A DNA stretch of 64,000 nucleotides from the NCBI RefSeq assembly GCF_964204865.1, contig NC_135252.1, positions 12,111,383 to 12,175,382 of the forward strand, read 5' to 3'. The translations under genes and the position numbers were made by a program. Below, piece after piece: positions 1-13,351 of the stretch. Position 1 is the first letter of the stretch. Every line of letters begins with the position of its first letter. The DNA comes from Styela clava (taxonomy: Eukaryota; Chordata; Ascidiacea; Stolidobranchia; Styelidae). Below the pieces are notes generated by a model, which was given only the letters and a program-made list of their open reading frames with translations, was not told the origin of the DNA and searched no databases.

Positions 1-38
1 TAGAAAACAGAATGAGAAGGAAAACCTTCATAACTCAG
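1..38 (-). CDS. possible next exon of SCYL1 (cut by window edge)
   Basis: On the minus strand a good acceptor (TTATCTTCCTTCCAG) ends at position 39 and is followed by an open stretch starting LSYEGFPSHS that runs off the edge. Known SCYL1 proteins are about 100 residues longer than the part found here, so a further exon is expected. The phase (0) fits the donor of the exon at 570-689. Only 38 bases are visible, so this is a weak call. Confidence 0.25.
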   Translation of the reverse strand, partial: MSYEGFPSHSVF

Positions 39-569
39 CTGGAAGGAAGATAAGAAAACTGCACAAATAGTCATAAATCGTTTGCTAGTTTGCATTGATA
101 TGTACTTGTTGAACGTTTAGTGTGCAAGAGTTGGCCAGAGAAATAGTAGCAAGTTGCCATAGCAATACCACTGTCATAGATCAGGCAATCCTGCAACTTT
201 TTTTCCAATTATCCTTCCAGCGATATATATATATAGCATAGAGAAATTAGCAATGTCTTTTTCCTAATCACTAGCATAGCTATCTTTTTGCAAAAATGAT
301 TGTGATTTCGTCATCAAATTGATCATTTTCTATGCTACATATTGGCTTAAATTAGGTAATGTATGTCTCAATCTCAACATGCGATGATTGGATGAGCATC
401 ATGCAGTATGCCTATATATCTATTTACTATCCACAAACAAGAGCACACAAGACATGCAGTTATATGAAACAGAAAATTAGTGAAAATAAAAACAAACTTT
501 GGGAAACATAGTGGACAGAAAACATTGATTGGTGACAAAACTATTGAGATGGGACATGATATTTATTAC

Positions 570-3500
570 CTGCATAAACAAATCTGACCATAAATTTTCC
601 TCCAAAGCTTTAAGCTTGGAGACGACGACCAGTTTTCTGTCCTTTTTAGAACCTTTCCTCGGCATCGGAGTGATGGGTGATTTAAATTCCTGAACATGCA
701 ATGGTAAACACCACACAAAAGGTCACACAAGATGAAGCAAGTCAAGATGAGTTAAGCATGCAGATAAAAAAAAAACGATGATGATTTGGAACAATAATTT
801 AACATGGTATGTGAAGTATGATAATAATAATTTGTTTTATTGTAGTTTGTAGTAGAATTATGTAGTTAAATTAAAAATTACAAACTTTCCTGAGATTTGA
901 TTCTTCGATTTATCCCAGGGCAAGAGGGGTGATAAAATGGCCTAATCATATGCCGAACCACGACCTATTCTGGTTACTAAGTCATGTCGGGTATGAGGAA
1001 TAGTTGTTGGTTTCAGACGTGTGGTCTTGATGCCATTCATTTTAATATTTATTTATTCCTATTGCACAGACAGGAACTGACAGTGAGTAAATTATACTTG
1101 ATATTTAATACAAGCAATTTAAAGGCTACATAATTAGAGTTGAATTATTGAGCCAGGTTTTCAACCTGATAGCACAATATTAAAGATTAAAATTGAATTT
1201 CTACACATATCTGCTACTTCTATTTATAATGTGAGCTTGACTAAATTACTTCACATAGTGTTATTAAGTGTGAGTGTAGTAATATTACATATGATTACGG
1301 TACACCTGTATATTATAGAGTTAATCTTTTCAATATGCATAAACTTTAAATAAAAATTCGTTATCATGAAAATTTTATGAAAATATGCAAGGCTGTTGAT
1401 GAATTAGGATGCACCGTAATTATTTTTTTGTAAAAACAATCTCAATTAATAATTTTTTTGACAATAATAAATTTTGCAATGAAATGAATATCATTTCAAT
1501 CGCTAGAGCAGAAGACCAACATCAAACGAGTATGCTGCGCTTTAGGCAATACAACAAAAACAATATCGAATAGCATATACAGTAAAGAGCGAAATCTTGT
1601 TGATACACTTCAGACAAGCAATGAAGCAAGAATATATATAAAACACCAGAAACTCAAAATTAGCAGAAAACCACAAATTCACAGGGAAGCCAAGATAAAA
1701 TGCTAATGATTCACAATACAATATTATTTTACCTCCAAGTCATCCCATCCATCATTATCATCTTTCCATCCATTGTCTTCATCATTATTATCCTCCTCGC
1801 CATAATCCGAAGCATCATCATCTTCTTGTTTGCTTTCATTTTTGTTGTTTACAATTTCTTCTCTACCTGGTGGCTTCTGTTGACCACTCGTATTTTCAGC
1901 GGACTGGTCTAGATAAAAATGTTAAGTCAACACATTATTTGTAAATAGTAACTGTCTACCGATACTCATAAATGTTATTATTTTTCTTGAAATGCTGCCA
2001 AAATCCATCATGAAAAACAGGGTGAATGACAGGTGCACAATATTCAATTTTCTGCTTTCATTTTCACAACTTTTTTAATAGATCTTGTTCAATGCTAAAT
2101 ATATATCAAGTTACAGAAGTCCAGAATTCAAAAAGTTCTAGAGCTACTGAAATTATGTAGAGTTGGGGTGGGGTAGATAGGTTTGAGACTTGCATCACTT
2201 GGTCATTGCAGTTATAGAAACAGTTATTAGAAGATAGCAATTTTCATTTTGCTGCAAAAAGCCATCTTTTTTAGTTTGTCTTAAAGCAAGTCTGGCTTAT
2301 CTCTCAAAGCATCTTATTCTAATAAAGCTGTATCAGTGTTTTCGAATCAGTCATAACATTTGAAATATGTCACTTGATACCAGGGATGGCCAAAACCGAA
2401 TATTTTCACTATTCCGAATACTTTATGAGGAAATATTTTCGAATATGGAATACATTCTAAATTGGGGGCAAGTTTATATAGAAAATTACATAAATCACAT
2501 TATCTTCGTGATCATATATAAAAAGACTTAAATATAAAGTCCATTGTATTCTCCTTGTTGTTTGTTACCAGTTGAGATTTGTACGTGTAAATCTGCTTGT
2601 CTGACGGCTCAAAATACCACAAATGAATTCAGCTTTCGAGTATTCGATTCGCTTTTGACATCCCTGCTTGATAGATCCTACTTTACTGTTTTATGTATGA
2701 CAAACCAGAATCATACTACCAAAGATGAATGGGCAAATATTGTTAAACAAGCAAAATGAAATCATTGAAATGATTACAAAATTAGCCATCCAGATACTAC
2801 TTTAGTTAGAACAATAGATCTATTAGCATAATGCCAGTCAAACTTATTATTCTCATGAATCTCATCAGTACCTCTAACACGCATAAGCATTTATTAAATA
2901 AGTGTAAATTTTGTACATACCAGTTTCTGGTGCAGCATCTTGTGGTTCACCTCCTTTCTTATACAACCTAGATGTTAGTGACGTAACACCTGTACTCATC
3001 CATCCTGTCCAACCAGATACTCCTGCCACAACACTTGCAGCTGTGCCGGTTGAGGCAGCACTGGCATCAGCATCTGGAAGTGAATGCACACAATAAGCTT
3101 CAAATAAAAAGAGTATACAATAAATTGACATCTGTTGCCAAATCCTTACCTATTTTTGCAGCAAATTCTGGATCTTCTGATGCTTTTTCTAATCGTTGAA
3201 GAAATACAGAAATTGTTTTGAATGAGTTGACTCGTACATTTTTGTCTGGATCAACTGTTAGAGAACATAGTGCTGGAAGTGCCTGTCAATAGAGCAAACA
3301 GTTTTTATCGTGAAGTGTTGGAATATATAAACCTACTGTAGAACAATCCCATATTAAGCTAATAGGATCGAACATTTATGCGGAATCTGAAAAAATAAAT
3401 CACTTTTGCTTCGACTCACAATTCCTGAATGACTAGAATTTTAACGACTTTGACTCCAATATTAATCATAACATGCCAAGCTTTCCCCATATCATAGCTG

Positions 3501-6500
3501 TGCATATAACACTACAAATATAGACAAATCATTTGGAATTATCGGTACATTATTGTACATATGGATCATTTTGTTATTATGTTGTGGTTGTTCTTCATCT
3601 TGGTGTGATTCCTCTTTATTTACTGGACTAATTGCTTTGAATTTTAGTGATTAAAGATTGTTGTTGCCGTAATATTTTTTATTCATGGGACCACAGTTTC
3701 CAATCCGCTAAGCAAGTCAGCTGTCTTCGCGTGCTACGCAAAAGTGAGAGTTATTTGATCCCAGTAACACACTGTAGACGCGGTATGGTAAATTGAGTTC
3801 ACATATTTGAGCGTCGCCCTCTCGGTTTGATATATAAATATTGTTCAGATTAATTTCAATATTTTCAAGACACATACACAAGTGAATTATTACTACCTTG
3901 TAAGCACAATCCTTTGTATTAAAATATTCAACATTTCCCGCCATCGCTAAAACACCTGCAATTCTTGCTGCAGGGAAGGGATCTCTCATAGCTCTTCCAA
4001 ACGCAGATGACACAACTTTTTGTCTTGTCTAAAAATAAAAGTATGTTATATCAAAATAAACTTGAAGAAGATCATAAATAAGGCACTGGTTTTCAATCGT
4101 GATTATAACGATATGCAGTAATATGGAAAGAATAGAAAGAATAAATCGAAAAATCACATTTAATACCACACTGTAGTATGCAAAAGCTCCAGAACGTCAG
4201 TATATGAGTGACCCAAGGGTAAAATAAACACTTGAAATATTTCACGTTCAAAGACCCGCCCACTACCTGATGGCATCGCAGGTTAAAATCTCAAGATTCA
4301 AATCCTATGCAAACCACCCAGTGTGTTCAGAGCAAGGCTTATGATACATCGCATTAGAAAAAAGTAAACAGTTCAGGCTGCTTCTGGGTATTCAAAAATA
4401 TGGTAGCCGTGTATATATATCCTTGTATGACAGGATTGATGGTGTGGGAAAGCTCATAAAAATTCTAAACTACGTACTGATGCATTAAGATGGCAAGCGA
4501 TCTTTCCAAGACAAACAGTTGTATTTGTTCTTATTGGTCCTTGATCATCTCTTGATTGTAGTCTTGCAAAATGCTTCATTAATTCATTATTTAGATTGTT
4601 GTCATTAAGTTTCGGAGCAAGAAGCAACATTGCCTGAAAATGAACGATGAAACAATAAAATAACAATGGATTATGCCATTTTTATAATAATAGTTCCTAC
4701 ATATCATTAGATATCAGCGGATGATTGGGCTGGAACCTGTTCAGAGCGAAAGATTTGAATAGGTGTTGTAGAAAATAATTTGCTCTGAATAACAACAGTG
4801 CATGGGAATCAACCGAAGACATTTTAACAAAGGTTAGCGGCTTGGTTGGTGAAGATACTGCAGAATATAGATACTTTGGAGAAGCGAACAGCTCGAGTAC
4901 TGTTATTGGTAATGAATCAGAAGAAATACCTCACACAGAAGTTAAATAAAACACAGAGTGCTATTGTGTTGTACTATGGCAGGGTAAAAGTTTATAAAAA
5001 GTCATTTTTTCGAATAGAATTTTCATGTTATTATTCATTAATACATATCTCATCATAATAATATAATACCGGTAATATAGTCTCACCTTAATTGACTGCT
5101 CACGTATTGCTGGATTTGTATCCATGAAACCAGTTATTATGTTCGGAAATATTTGCGAATTCACTACCTGAAAGAATAATTCAGAACGGATTCAGCAATT
5201 GTTCAAAGTTAAAAGATTGGGAAGCAATGAAATCATGTGTAATGTTTGTTTGTTTATAGTTTCGGCACCATATAATATGGGAACTGTATAAGGTGTGAAA
5301 AATATTAAAACAACAAACCAAGTTTCATAATCTTTTTCTGGAGTATTAGGCAAAATTGTGAGTTTTTATAAAAATAAATATCAAAGTGCATTTAAAAATG
5401 GTAAACAGTAATGGAAGGATTTACATATTTATCCGAGAAAGCTGATAAGACCCCTTAAACATATGCCGAACCACGGCCTCCTGTTGACAATTGGTATGCA
5501 ATTAGTTATGTCATTTATGTTTTTCAGATGCATGGACTTAATGGTGGAAGCAGCAGTAAATGGCCAGCAATTACATGAACCACATACGGTACTAGTACAA
5601 TCAAAACATTACATAATATCTTGCACTTGACACTCACCAAACACAATATTTGGTGGCTTCAAAATTAGAATCTAATATTTGAATCCAAAAAAGGATTGTT
5701 GATATCTTATCTCATAAGAGTCATAAGCATTTGATATTATTTTAAATAGAACTTCGTATGACAATATATAATTAATTACCATTTTTTCAAAAGATTCAGA
5801 CTAATAAACTCAATTCAAACTTATACCTGTGGTTTTAAATGTTCGATAAATAGAGGTAATTGTCGTAAAAGATGAATTCTTGTGGCTCGGTCAGTTGAAC
5901 TAAATAATTTAACAACACATGGTACAATTCGTTGTTGATATTCGTCTGCTTCTAATAATGCTCCAAGCTTTGAAAAAATAATAGTGTTATTTTTTAATTT
6001 ATTTCAACAGGTACTCGAGTATCCCGAAATCGAGTACCGTATATCAGATATAATCCGTTGGAACAGTTCAAATGATAAAAGAAATGGTATTTTTGAGAAG
6101 TACGATTAGCAAATTAGATAAACTTTTTCTGTTCAAATAACTATTAATAACAACAGAAGTTATTCAAATCATAATAGCAAAATTATTCAAATATTAACAT
6201 ACCATGCCTGCAATCTCACTTACAAATAAGCAAGGAAATGTATAATTATGCTATTGCTTATTTTGAATTGAACATCATTTATAAAGCAGGGGTAACGGTA
6301 AGTACTAAGTTATAAAAGAATATCAGTAATGTTCAAAACAATAATTGAATATTTCAATGTAATCGAGATTAGTGTAATTCGATACAGTATCTTTTTACAA
6401 AAATATCACTATTTATCATTCACAAAACATTAAAAACTATTAAAACAATAAATATCTTATATTTTTTAGAATAGCGTTCCTCAAACAGGGATTGAAATTA

Positions 6501-9500
6501 CGACTGAAACTAAATTGGTCTCCCAACTGACAACAAACAGGCGGATAGGATTTGCTATCTAAACAGGCAGACAGGCCTTGTTCCAGTCTAAAGAGCTATA
6601 TTTTGCATCACGTGTCGGCGATAGAAGTTTCTTTTCAGTTGATAATATTTTGAACGCTGTTCTTCCTTGTGTTCCGACCGGCTAATTTTTATCGATAATT
6701 GCTTTTCTGTTTTGACGCGAGTTTCGCGGGCTTTACTGCATCCGACGTGTCACGCGTGGCTCTTGCATCTCGACTTTACGTGTCGTAGGACGTTCTTGTT
6801 TAATCTTGTTATGATGTTAGTGGTGTGGTTTCGCATTATCCGCTTTATTGACTTAGCGTGTGGGTGGCATTTGGTCTCGTTAGGTAGAACTGTGGTGAGG
6901 GTATCGTAACTGAGGCCCCGTATGACCATCGTCGTCATTTATTGCTTTAATTGTTGATGTATTTTATATTTCATTCTTATTAACTGCTTTTTAAATTTAG
7001 TTGCTATTTTTATGCCAATAACGTTATCGTTCACGTTTCCTGTCAGTTTCTTGTCGATTTAGGCCTTTGGAGCGTTATCATATGTAAGTTTATTTTCTAT
7101 TAACTTCTGGTTATGCATTTTCTTTCCGCCCTCATATTGTGATTGTTTATTGATTATTTCATTTTATTTACAGTCAACCGTTTTACAATAAACGCGTATG
7201 ACCTGGAACATCTGTGTGCCTAAATCTGACATCACGAGCAAGTTTAAATTTAGTATGTTCAATATCCTGTGTTCAAAAATCTTTCGGAAAGTATCTACAA
7301 CAGTAAATAAATGAGATTGCTTATCACTCCACTCATAATAAATGAAACAAATTCAATTACCTTGAAGAGAGGAGGTAAGACAGCTGGTCCTGCATTACCA
7401 AATTGAAAAGCATTTAAAAGTTGTGGCAATATTTTATGCTTGCTGTAATCAATTGGAAATTCATCAAGATGGTCTGGAAGTTGATTGAAAAATTCATTTT
7501 TTTCACCCTGATCCTTTATCTGTAGAATAATAATAAAACAGTGGAGGAAAAAAATTTGAACAGTTGAACAGAAAATAAATTCAATGAAAGATCCAGAATA
7601 AATTGCATACCTACTTAGGATTACTACATAGCCTAATGCATTTAGAAATAAAAATCCCAAATACATATATATTTTTGCAGAGGAAAATGAACTTGATGAA
7701 AATAAAATGATGACGTATATATTTTTATATAAAATGAAAATAAAAAACTTGTGTAGTGAATCAAAAAAGTCAGGTATTCACACTTCAAAATCTACAAATA
7801 AATTTTAGTTTAAACAAATTACAAATTCTATAAAATCAGTATTCCATTTCCAAACACACATTTTATGTGAAATCAAATTTGTAAAATGTATTATCTTTAG
7901 CGATATATGCAAATTTTATGTTTGCAAGATAAAGATAATACATTTTACAAATTTGATTTCACATAATATGTGTGTTTGGAATACTGATTTTATAGAATTT
8001 GTAATTCGAGATAAAGATTTACAACATAATTCCGACAAATTAAATTTTGCACATATCTTAAATTTGCAAAATATATCTATGTAAAGTAGGTCAAAAGTAA
8101 TAGCAACAAAGAATTCTTTACTTCAGGCAGAAATAATTCATACATAGATATGTTTAGACAAGAATGAATTTATTCCAATTCCCTAATGAAAAAGATAATA
8201 ATGTTGGAGAGAAATATTATTATAAATTCTACCTGGATTTCTTCAAGGAATAAATTTGTGTCAACAAAATAATTGTTCATGAAACATTGCTGAGTTCTGC
8301 AATTTTCAATAAATCGATCAGGACTCGGTCGCGAAGCAGGATTAGCACCAACGAGTTCACAATAATGTGCAACGAGGCTTTTCGGTATCTGAAATGAAAG
8401 ACAAGCATGAAGCCAGCAGATGAAAACTAGGTGAAAAATCAAGTAATACGTAACAACATATTTACCCCACAAACTAATTTCACTCCAGAAGGAACCCAGC
8501 GGTCCCCAAACTTCTCAAAAGGTAAAATGAATTTATTGATTCATATACACAACATTTAAAATAAGAAAAAACAAAACATTTATAATAAATACAATATGTA
8601 ATATTTTCAATCATATTTTAGTTATGTTTAACACAATTCTGTTAATTTCCTAGGTGCACTTAGCAACTCGCCACGGCGCACCCTTCTGGATCCGCTGTCA
8701 TAACCAATAGTTCCAAACATTTCAGTAATAGATATGAAAGCAAGACACTAACCTTCCCAACAACTTTGAGTGAAGAAGTTCTGGGTAATGGTCCATTAAA
8801 AACTTCCCATATTAAACAGCCTAAACCCCACATGTCAGAAGACCTGTAAGATTAAAAGTTAAAAATTACAGAATGAATCATTTTTTATTAAATGTTGAAG
8901 TGCACAATATCTCTTGCTAATTAGTACTTGAACTACAGATTTCTAACTTTCAAACAAATAAGCAAGTCAGGACTTTAATTAGACTTGTTTTATGTAAATG
9001 ATTTATATCCACGAGTAAAACTCGTGATAAATTATATGTCAAACACAAATAATGGTAAATTCAACCCAAAAAGGTTACAATCTTATAAGCAAATTGTTTG
9101 CAACATTTTTTATGATAGGTATTCCAAATCCATAATGTAGGATTTATTATAATTGAGTTATTGAAAGCCTAATAATATATTTTGAAATTACTTCGAACAA
9201 GAATATTATTTTGAGACTTACGAAAACTTAAAAAAACACACACATTTATTGCATGATCAAAGACTATGGCCTGATGTTACAATCCAAATTTTAAGATTCC
9301 AGTTCATTGAACTGCGAAACTTACCACTTAGATGATTTTTTGTTACGATTTCTTGCAGATTTTTCAGGGGGATCATATTTTTCTAGCATAGGTAAGGTTT
9401 TGAAAGGCGGAAGATTGCTGCCTTCGCCTGAGGCTGGATACATGTAGTCTACTCCACCTGAAATTCATATAACAATGACATAGAAGTAATTCATTCACTG

Positions 9501-11268
9501 CTTTAAACGTATCTGAGTATGAATATATGAACAGAAAACACAAGTATAATTGCATGAGAGTGAGACAATACTTATTATTACACAAACTATAATATTCCTA
9601 TTCCACAAAAATAAAAGTTTTTAAAAACTTCATCTGACATGATAAGTTTCGGCTGCCAGTAGGGAAAAGTATTGCACGTCATCTTAAATTGATTATTCAG
9701 AAATAAAAAGTTTATTTAAAATAAATCATGACTAAAAATTTTGAAAAAATCCTAATTGAAAATAACCTTCACACTAACAATCCATTCCTCACCTAACTTC
9801 CACTCTCCACTTTGATCAACAAATATGGAAGACATGCAGACATTGTTGTGTATAAGATTTACAGTGTTTACCAGAAAACTGAGACCTTTCTGTAGAACAA
9901 TTTGGAAAACAGTTAATTAATCAATCATAATTATTTAACTATTTCTTTTCGGTATTTCATACAGGATACATAATTAAAAGTGACTAAGAGTCAGTACGAG
10001 GTTACCCAAAAACATAACCCAGATCATTGGGAAGATATTTTTAGAAAAAAGAATACTTTTGTGCAAAGTGTCCCAGATCACTGAAACAAACAGAAGTTCA
10101 AGTGTTGAAGTTTAAATTAAATTTTTTTATTTTTATTGAAGAAATTAAAAAATATATCGGGTTCTGTTTTTTTTTCAGGGTCAACCTGTACTATACTCTC
10201 TCGAAAGGAGTTTTAGTGGTCATGAAATATGGTCCTCTTGAAAAATGCTGTAATAAACGATTCATTTTTTTGTAACAAACTTCATTATTTTCCAAAAAAT
10301 TGATTACTACAGTAGTCATACAGACATGCATCTGTGTTTTCTTCCCAATTCATAATCAAACCATCATAAACAAATACCGTACTTACAGAAATCTGGTGAA
10401 GACCCCAAGATATTGCAAGATCACGAGTGGCATTTTTAGTTTCCATTGTCTTCAAATGTTGTAACAAAGGTACCACAGGTTCGGTAACAATATAAATGCA
10501 TTTTGGGGCTTCAAGGCTGAAAAGAATAAAAAATATATAAATAAATTTCATTTCATGGTTGAAAGCCAACGAACCTTGAAAGAACATTTCTATATTGTAC
10601 AAAAATCGGATAAAGAAAATAAGAGTAATACCTGTCGATAAATGTAAGAACATTAGGATGTCGAAGAGTCTTCAATCGTTTTATTGATGATGAAGCAACC
10701 TGTCTCACTGCATCATTGCTTTCTGCTACATCAAAAGCAAATATAGAAACAGATTCTCCGTTTGCCTGAAACAAAATATCAACAAAACAGATCTTTAAAA
10801 TTCAAAATCTTTTTTTAACATTGAATGTTAAGAACTCATCATTAAACTACCGGTACATGAAGAAAATCTTTTTGACTTTCAAACATTTATAAACTTTTAA
10901 ATGAAATATTTCGTGAATATGGCTTCAAACTCTGATTGGAAAATCAGCTCAAAAAGCAGCTTTTTTTGGAATTGTTGATGAGAATTTTTTCAAAATTTTA
11001 ACTTCTCCCCTTTGTTTTAAAACCCTCGATTTGGAAGTACTAATCTCAATGTAGCAAAACATAATAGAAAACAAGTATAACTAATGAAAAAGGGAAATTT
11101 TCAAGCATTATACTATTTTTATGCACAAGAAAATTAGCAAAACAATAGCTATACCTTACGAGTTCCCTTATGCAATGTCCATATACTTTGATCATCAAGT
11201 CCAGAGATTTTTTCCCCAACTTCAAATGCGAAGTCTTTAGTGGGATCTCTCGAAAATATCGACCACAT
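570..11268 (-). CDS. SCYL1: SCYL1, N-terminal kinase-like protein (16 exons, 3' end outside window)
   Basis: Pseudokinase scaffold that in animals binds COPI coats and acts in Golgi-ER traffic. Exons from the start: 11155-11268, 10632-10765, 10387-10516, 9793-9889, 9325-9457, 8753-8843, 8233-8388, 7361-7519, 5827-5967, 5087-5167, 4478-4633, 3897-4028, 3150-3282, 2921-3073, 1733-1908, 570-689. All junctions are GT-AG and in phase, giving 702 codons. The start [19 protein letters not shown] matches the family. The kinase-like domain (about 14-310) has degenerate catalytic motifs: LIHNN where HRD is expected and GGVDY where DFG is expected. HEAT-like repeats follow (about 340-530; [19 protein letters not shown]). 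Then come a Gly/Trp segment (GWTGW) and an acidic tryptophan-rich tail ([12 protein letters not shown]). The final basic COPI-binding tail is not in the window. Identity is very sure. Confidence 0.94.
893..1035 (-). repeat. 5'-truncated SINE copy in SCYL1 intron 15
   Basis: Shares the 3' half of the full SINE at 17221-17554: the ATTTATCCC block, a degenerate GATAA..GGC stretch, CATATGCCGAACCACG, then the GTCGGGTATG segment. The promoter-bearing head is missing. It is strongly diverged, so an old copy. Confidence 0.55.
3550..3668 (+). repeat. fragment of dispersed repeat family R1 in SCYL1 intron 12
   Basis: Contains the family hallmarks ATTATGTTGT(G/T)GTTGTT followed by TACTGGACTAATTGCTTTGA and a TTTTAGTGATTAAAGAT block. 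The same order is seen at 44209, 49180 and three times in tandem at 54199-54878. The distal part is missing here. Confidence 0.45.
5415..5585 (-). repeat. 5'-truncated SINE copy in SCYL1 intron 9
   Basis: Matches the 3' half of the SINE at 17221-17554: AGGATTTACATATTTATCC, GCCGAACCACGGCCTC, then GCATGGACTTAATGGTGGA. It lacks the tRNA-like head. Same orientation as the other copies. Confidence 0.65.
6470..7230 (+). other. CpG-richer insert in SCYL1 intron 8, possibly a transposon or nested transcript
   Basis: Base use changes sharply inside this 1.4-kb intron: CpG-containing, T-rich on the plus strand. On the plus strand there is a donor-like ATATGTAAGTTT near 7080, an acceptor-like TTCATTTTATTTACAG near 7173, and AATAAA near 7189. 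No long reading frame and no clear terminal repeats were found. Either a mobile element or a non-coding antisense unit; identity unknown. Confidence 0.3.
7816..8006. repeat. large near-perfect foldback in SCYL1 intron 7
   Basis: Arms 7816-7899 and 7930-8006 are inverted copies around a 30-base loop; the left arm has one 6-base insertion. The loop itself carries GCAAA..TTTGC. As RNA it would form a hairpin of about 75 pairs. It resembles a foldback MITE, but no target duplication was recognised. Confidence 0.8.
10030..10205 (+). repeat. dispersed repeat R2 in SCYL1 intron 3
   Basis: Similar in order and sequence to 62775-62935: GTGCAAAGTGTCCCAGATCA, then a TTCAAGTGTTGAA-like block, an A/T-rich stretch, and TTCTGTT..GTCAACCTGTA. 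Nature unknown; a non-coding mobile relic is likely. Confidence 0.4.
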
Positions 11269-11552
11269 ATTTCAAAATTTAATAACAATCAACTTTGCAT
11301 CAAAATAGTTACTAGAAGACTAATTGCAAGCAAATTAAGCCGCTCTAAAAACTGAAAAAAATGAATAAATAAAGGGCTATAGGGTAATAACTGAATAAAG
11401 TTAAAAAAAAAAAAGCTTTAGATAAATTTTATAGTAAACGAACAAAAAATAAATAAGTAAAAAAGAAATTAGAATAAAAATAAGAATTGTAATTAGAGAT
11501 AAGAATTGTTTGCCACACCATTTTTATAATTTCATAAAAATTCCCAAATTGA
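11269..11552. other. 5' flank of SCYL1
   Basis: About 280 bases between the SCYL1 start codon and the next mobile element. AT-rich with A-runs. No TATA box or other control site could be assigned with confidence. Confidence 0.4.
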
Positions 11553-13028
11553 GTACGGTACCGTAAAAGCGCCTAACTTCGGACAGTTCCTAACTTCGGA
11601 CAAAATTTTTGAACGGCCATATCTTGGCTAAAACGCGCCGTATATTGCTAATTTTAATTATTATAGGTTGCGCTGTTATATCTACATCTATTCTCATCTT
11701 TTTTAATGTTGCATAATTATTTTTTTGGTAAAAAAACGGAAATTTTGCCGAAAATTGACTGCCCGGCATTCAACGGTGCAGAGCGTCGCTCCTACTGAAG
11801 CCATCATCGTTAAAATACCATCATTCGGTAGAGGGCGACAACAATGTATATAATTTATTTGAGTGATCGCAAGATGTCGTACGAGATTTAAATTAAATCT
11901 AAAATTCTGAATTATAAATTCCGTAAGAATATTAAGATTTCACGCAGCGTCAAAAATTACGTCAACCTCACGTAGATTATTTTTCGCTCACTTCGACACG
12001 ACGTCACACTGCGTCGCGGAAATGAATTTTGACGCCAGACACAACGGAGCCAATATGACAATTTCCGTTAAGATAAAGACGGCGTTTCAATCTAATATTT
12101 TTGTATTTTGTTCGGTCATGTATGAATATATGCCAAAATTACATTAATGAAAATACATATCACACTTAATCGATGACGTTAAATATCGAATATATAATGA
12201 ACTATGATAATTCCAACGTCCATATGGCACAGTGCACTGACTTAACCATTATTTTATGATTAGTAGTCGAAATGACAGTTATTGAATACGGCCTGGGTGA
12301 ATTTTATTCACTCGAAATTAAAAATAAATTTAATCTCCAACAAATAAACGGGACCTACATGTTTACAAGATTAAGTTGAATTTTAAATTAAACTTTACAA
12401 TCGGATTTACCGTGTGTTTGATATAAATTATCATTTATAAAGATAACCGCGCAGAATAAAAAAAAGCTATCCGTCGAGAATATTAATACTTCAAAGACTT
12501 CGATAGAAGCCCGTTAAAATACTTCATTGTGGTTTGAAACGGTTTGCATCAGATATATTTACGTATGCATTTCCTGATTAAAATGACTAACGTGTTATTA
12601 TACTCATCTGAAGTATCGAAAATAACGAACGAAAGATGTAAACATAGGACGACGGAAGTTTCAAATAATGCATTTTCGTCGTGACGTCAATGTTACGTTA
12701 CGACGACGATCGAGCGTCTTATCTTCACGCAACGACGTGATTACGGCATCCGCATCGGAAGCCTCTTTCTCTCTGTGCGTCGCGGTTACGCAGTGAAGAA
12801 AATGACTGTCCGAAGTTAGGGCAGTGAAGGATAACGGTCAGATGGCAAGAAATATCGATTATTTCAATAGTAAAAATAGTCCAATTGAACCGAAATTTGC
12901 AGGGAATGTAAATTACCGCGCGAATGTTTTACCGAGCAATTTTGGCACCGTTTGGACAATAAATGGCCGAGTTATTGACGAAAATATAGTAATTTTGTCC
13001 GAAGTTAGGCGCTTTTACGGTACCGTAC
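11553..13028. mobile_element. non-autonomous TIR element with GTACGGTACCGTAAAAGCGC ends
   Basis: A perfect 33-base TIR (11553-11585 and 12996-13028) starts GTACGGTACC and contains CCTAACTTCGG. Weaker inverted similarity continues inward about 50 bases (CGGCCAT, GTAAAAC.CGCG). CTAACTTCGGACAAAATT is repeated just inside the left end. The interior is CpG-rich with many ACGT/CGTCA words and no convincing protein. A 76-codon frame at 12824-13054 runs into the TIR and looks accidental. A target duplication could not be settled because the ends lie in GTAC-rich sequence. Confidence 0.75.
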
Positions 13029-13351
13029 GGTACGGATTATGTCAACAAGAGTGAACAGTATTTAATATGGAGACAAAAAAAAAAGACTTTGCCAAGCTGA
13101 TTATAGTTGGAGTCAGATGCAAAGCAGGCAACCACTGACCCGCTTTCCCCCAATCCAGCTCCAGAGCTCTAAGAAACTGTGATACTCAAGGTTCTGGCTT
13201 CAACGGTACCGTACAGTAAAGGTACCGGTACCGCAGTAGTACAGACGAGAGCCCAAAAATCATTACACCGTTGTAGCATCTTACTAAATCACTATTGCGT
13301 GAAATACTTCCGAGATACCAACCAATTAAAATAAAAATTTATTATGACGAC

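Noticed and set aside
6667..6909. 80-codon plus-strand frame in the SCYL1 intron
   Set aside because: Low-likelihood composition, no start context or homology; probably chance in a CpG-richer insert.
12824..13054. 76-codon frame inside the TIR element
   Set aside because: It reads into the terminal repeat itself and has no protein family resemblance.
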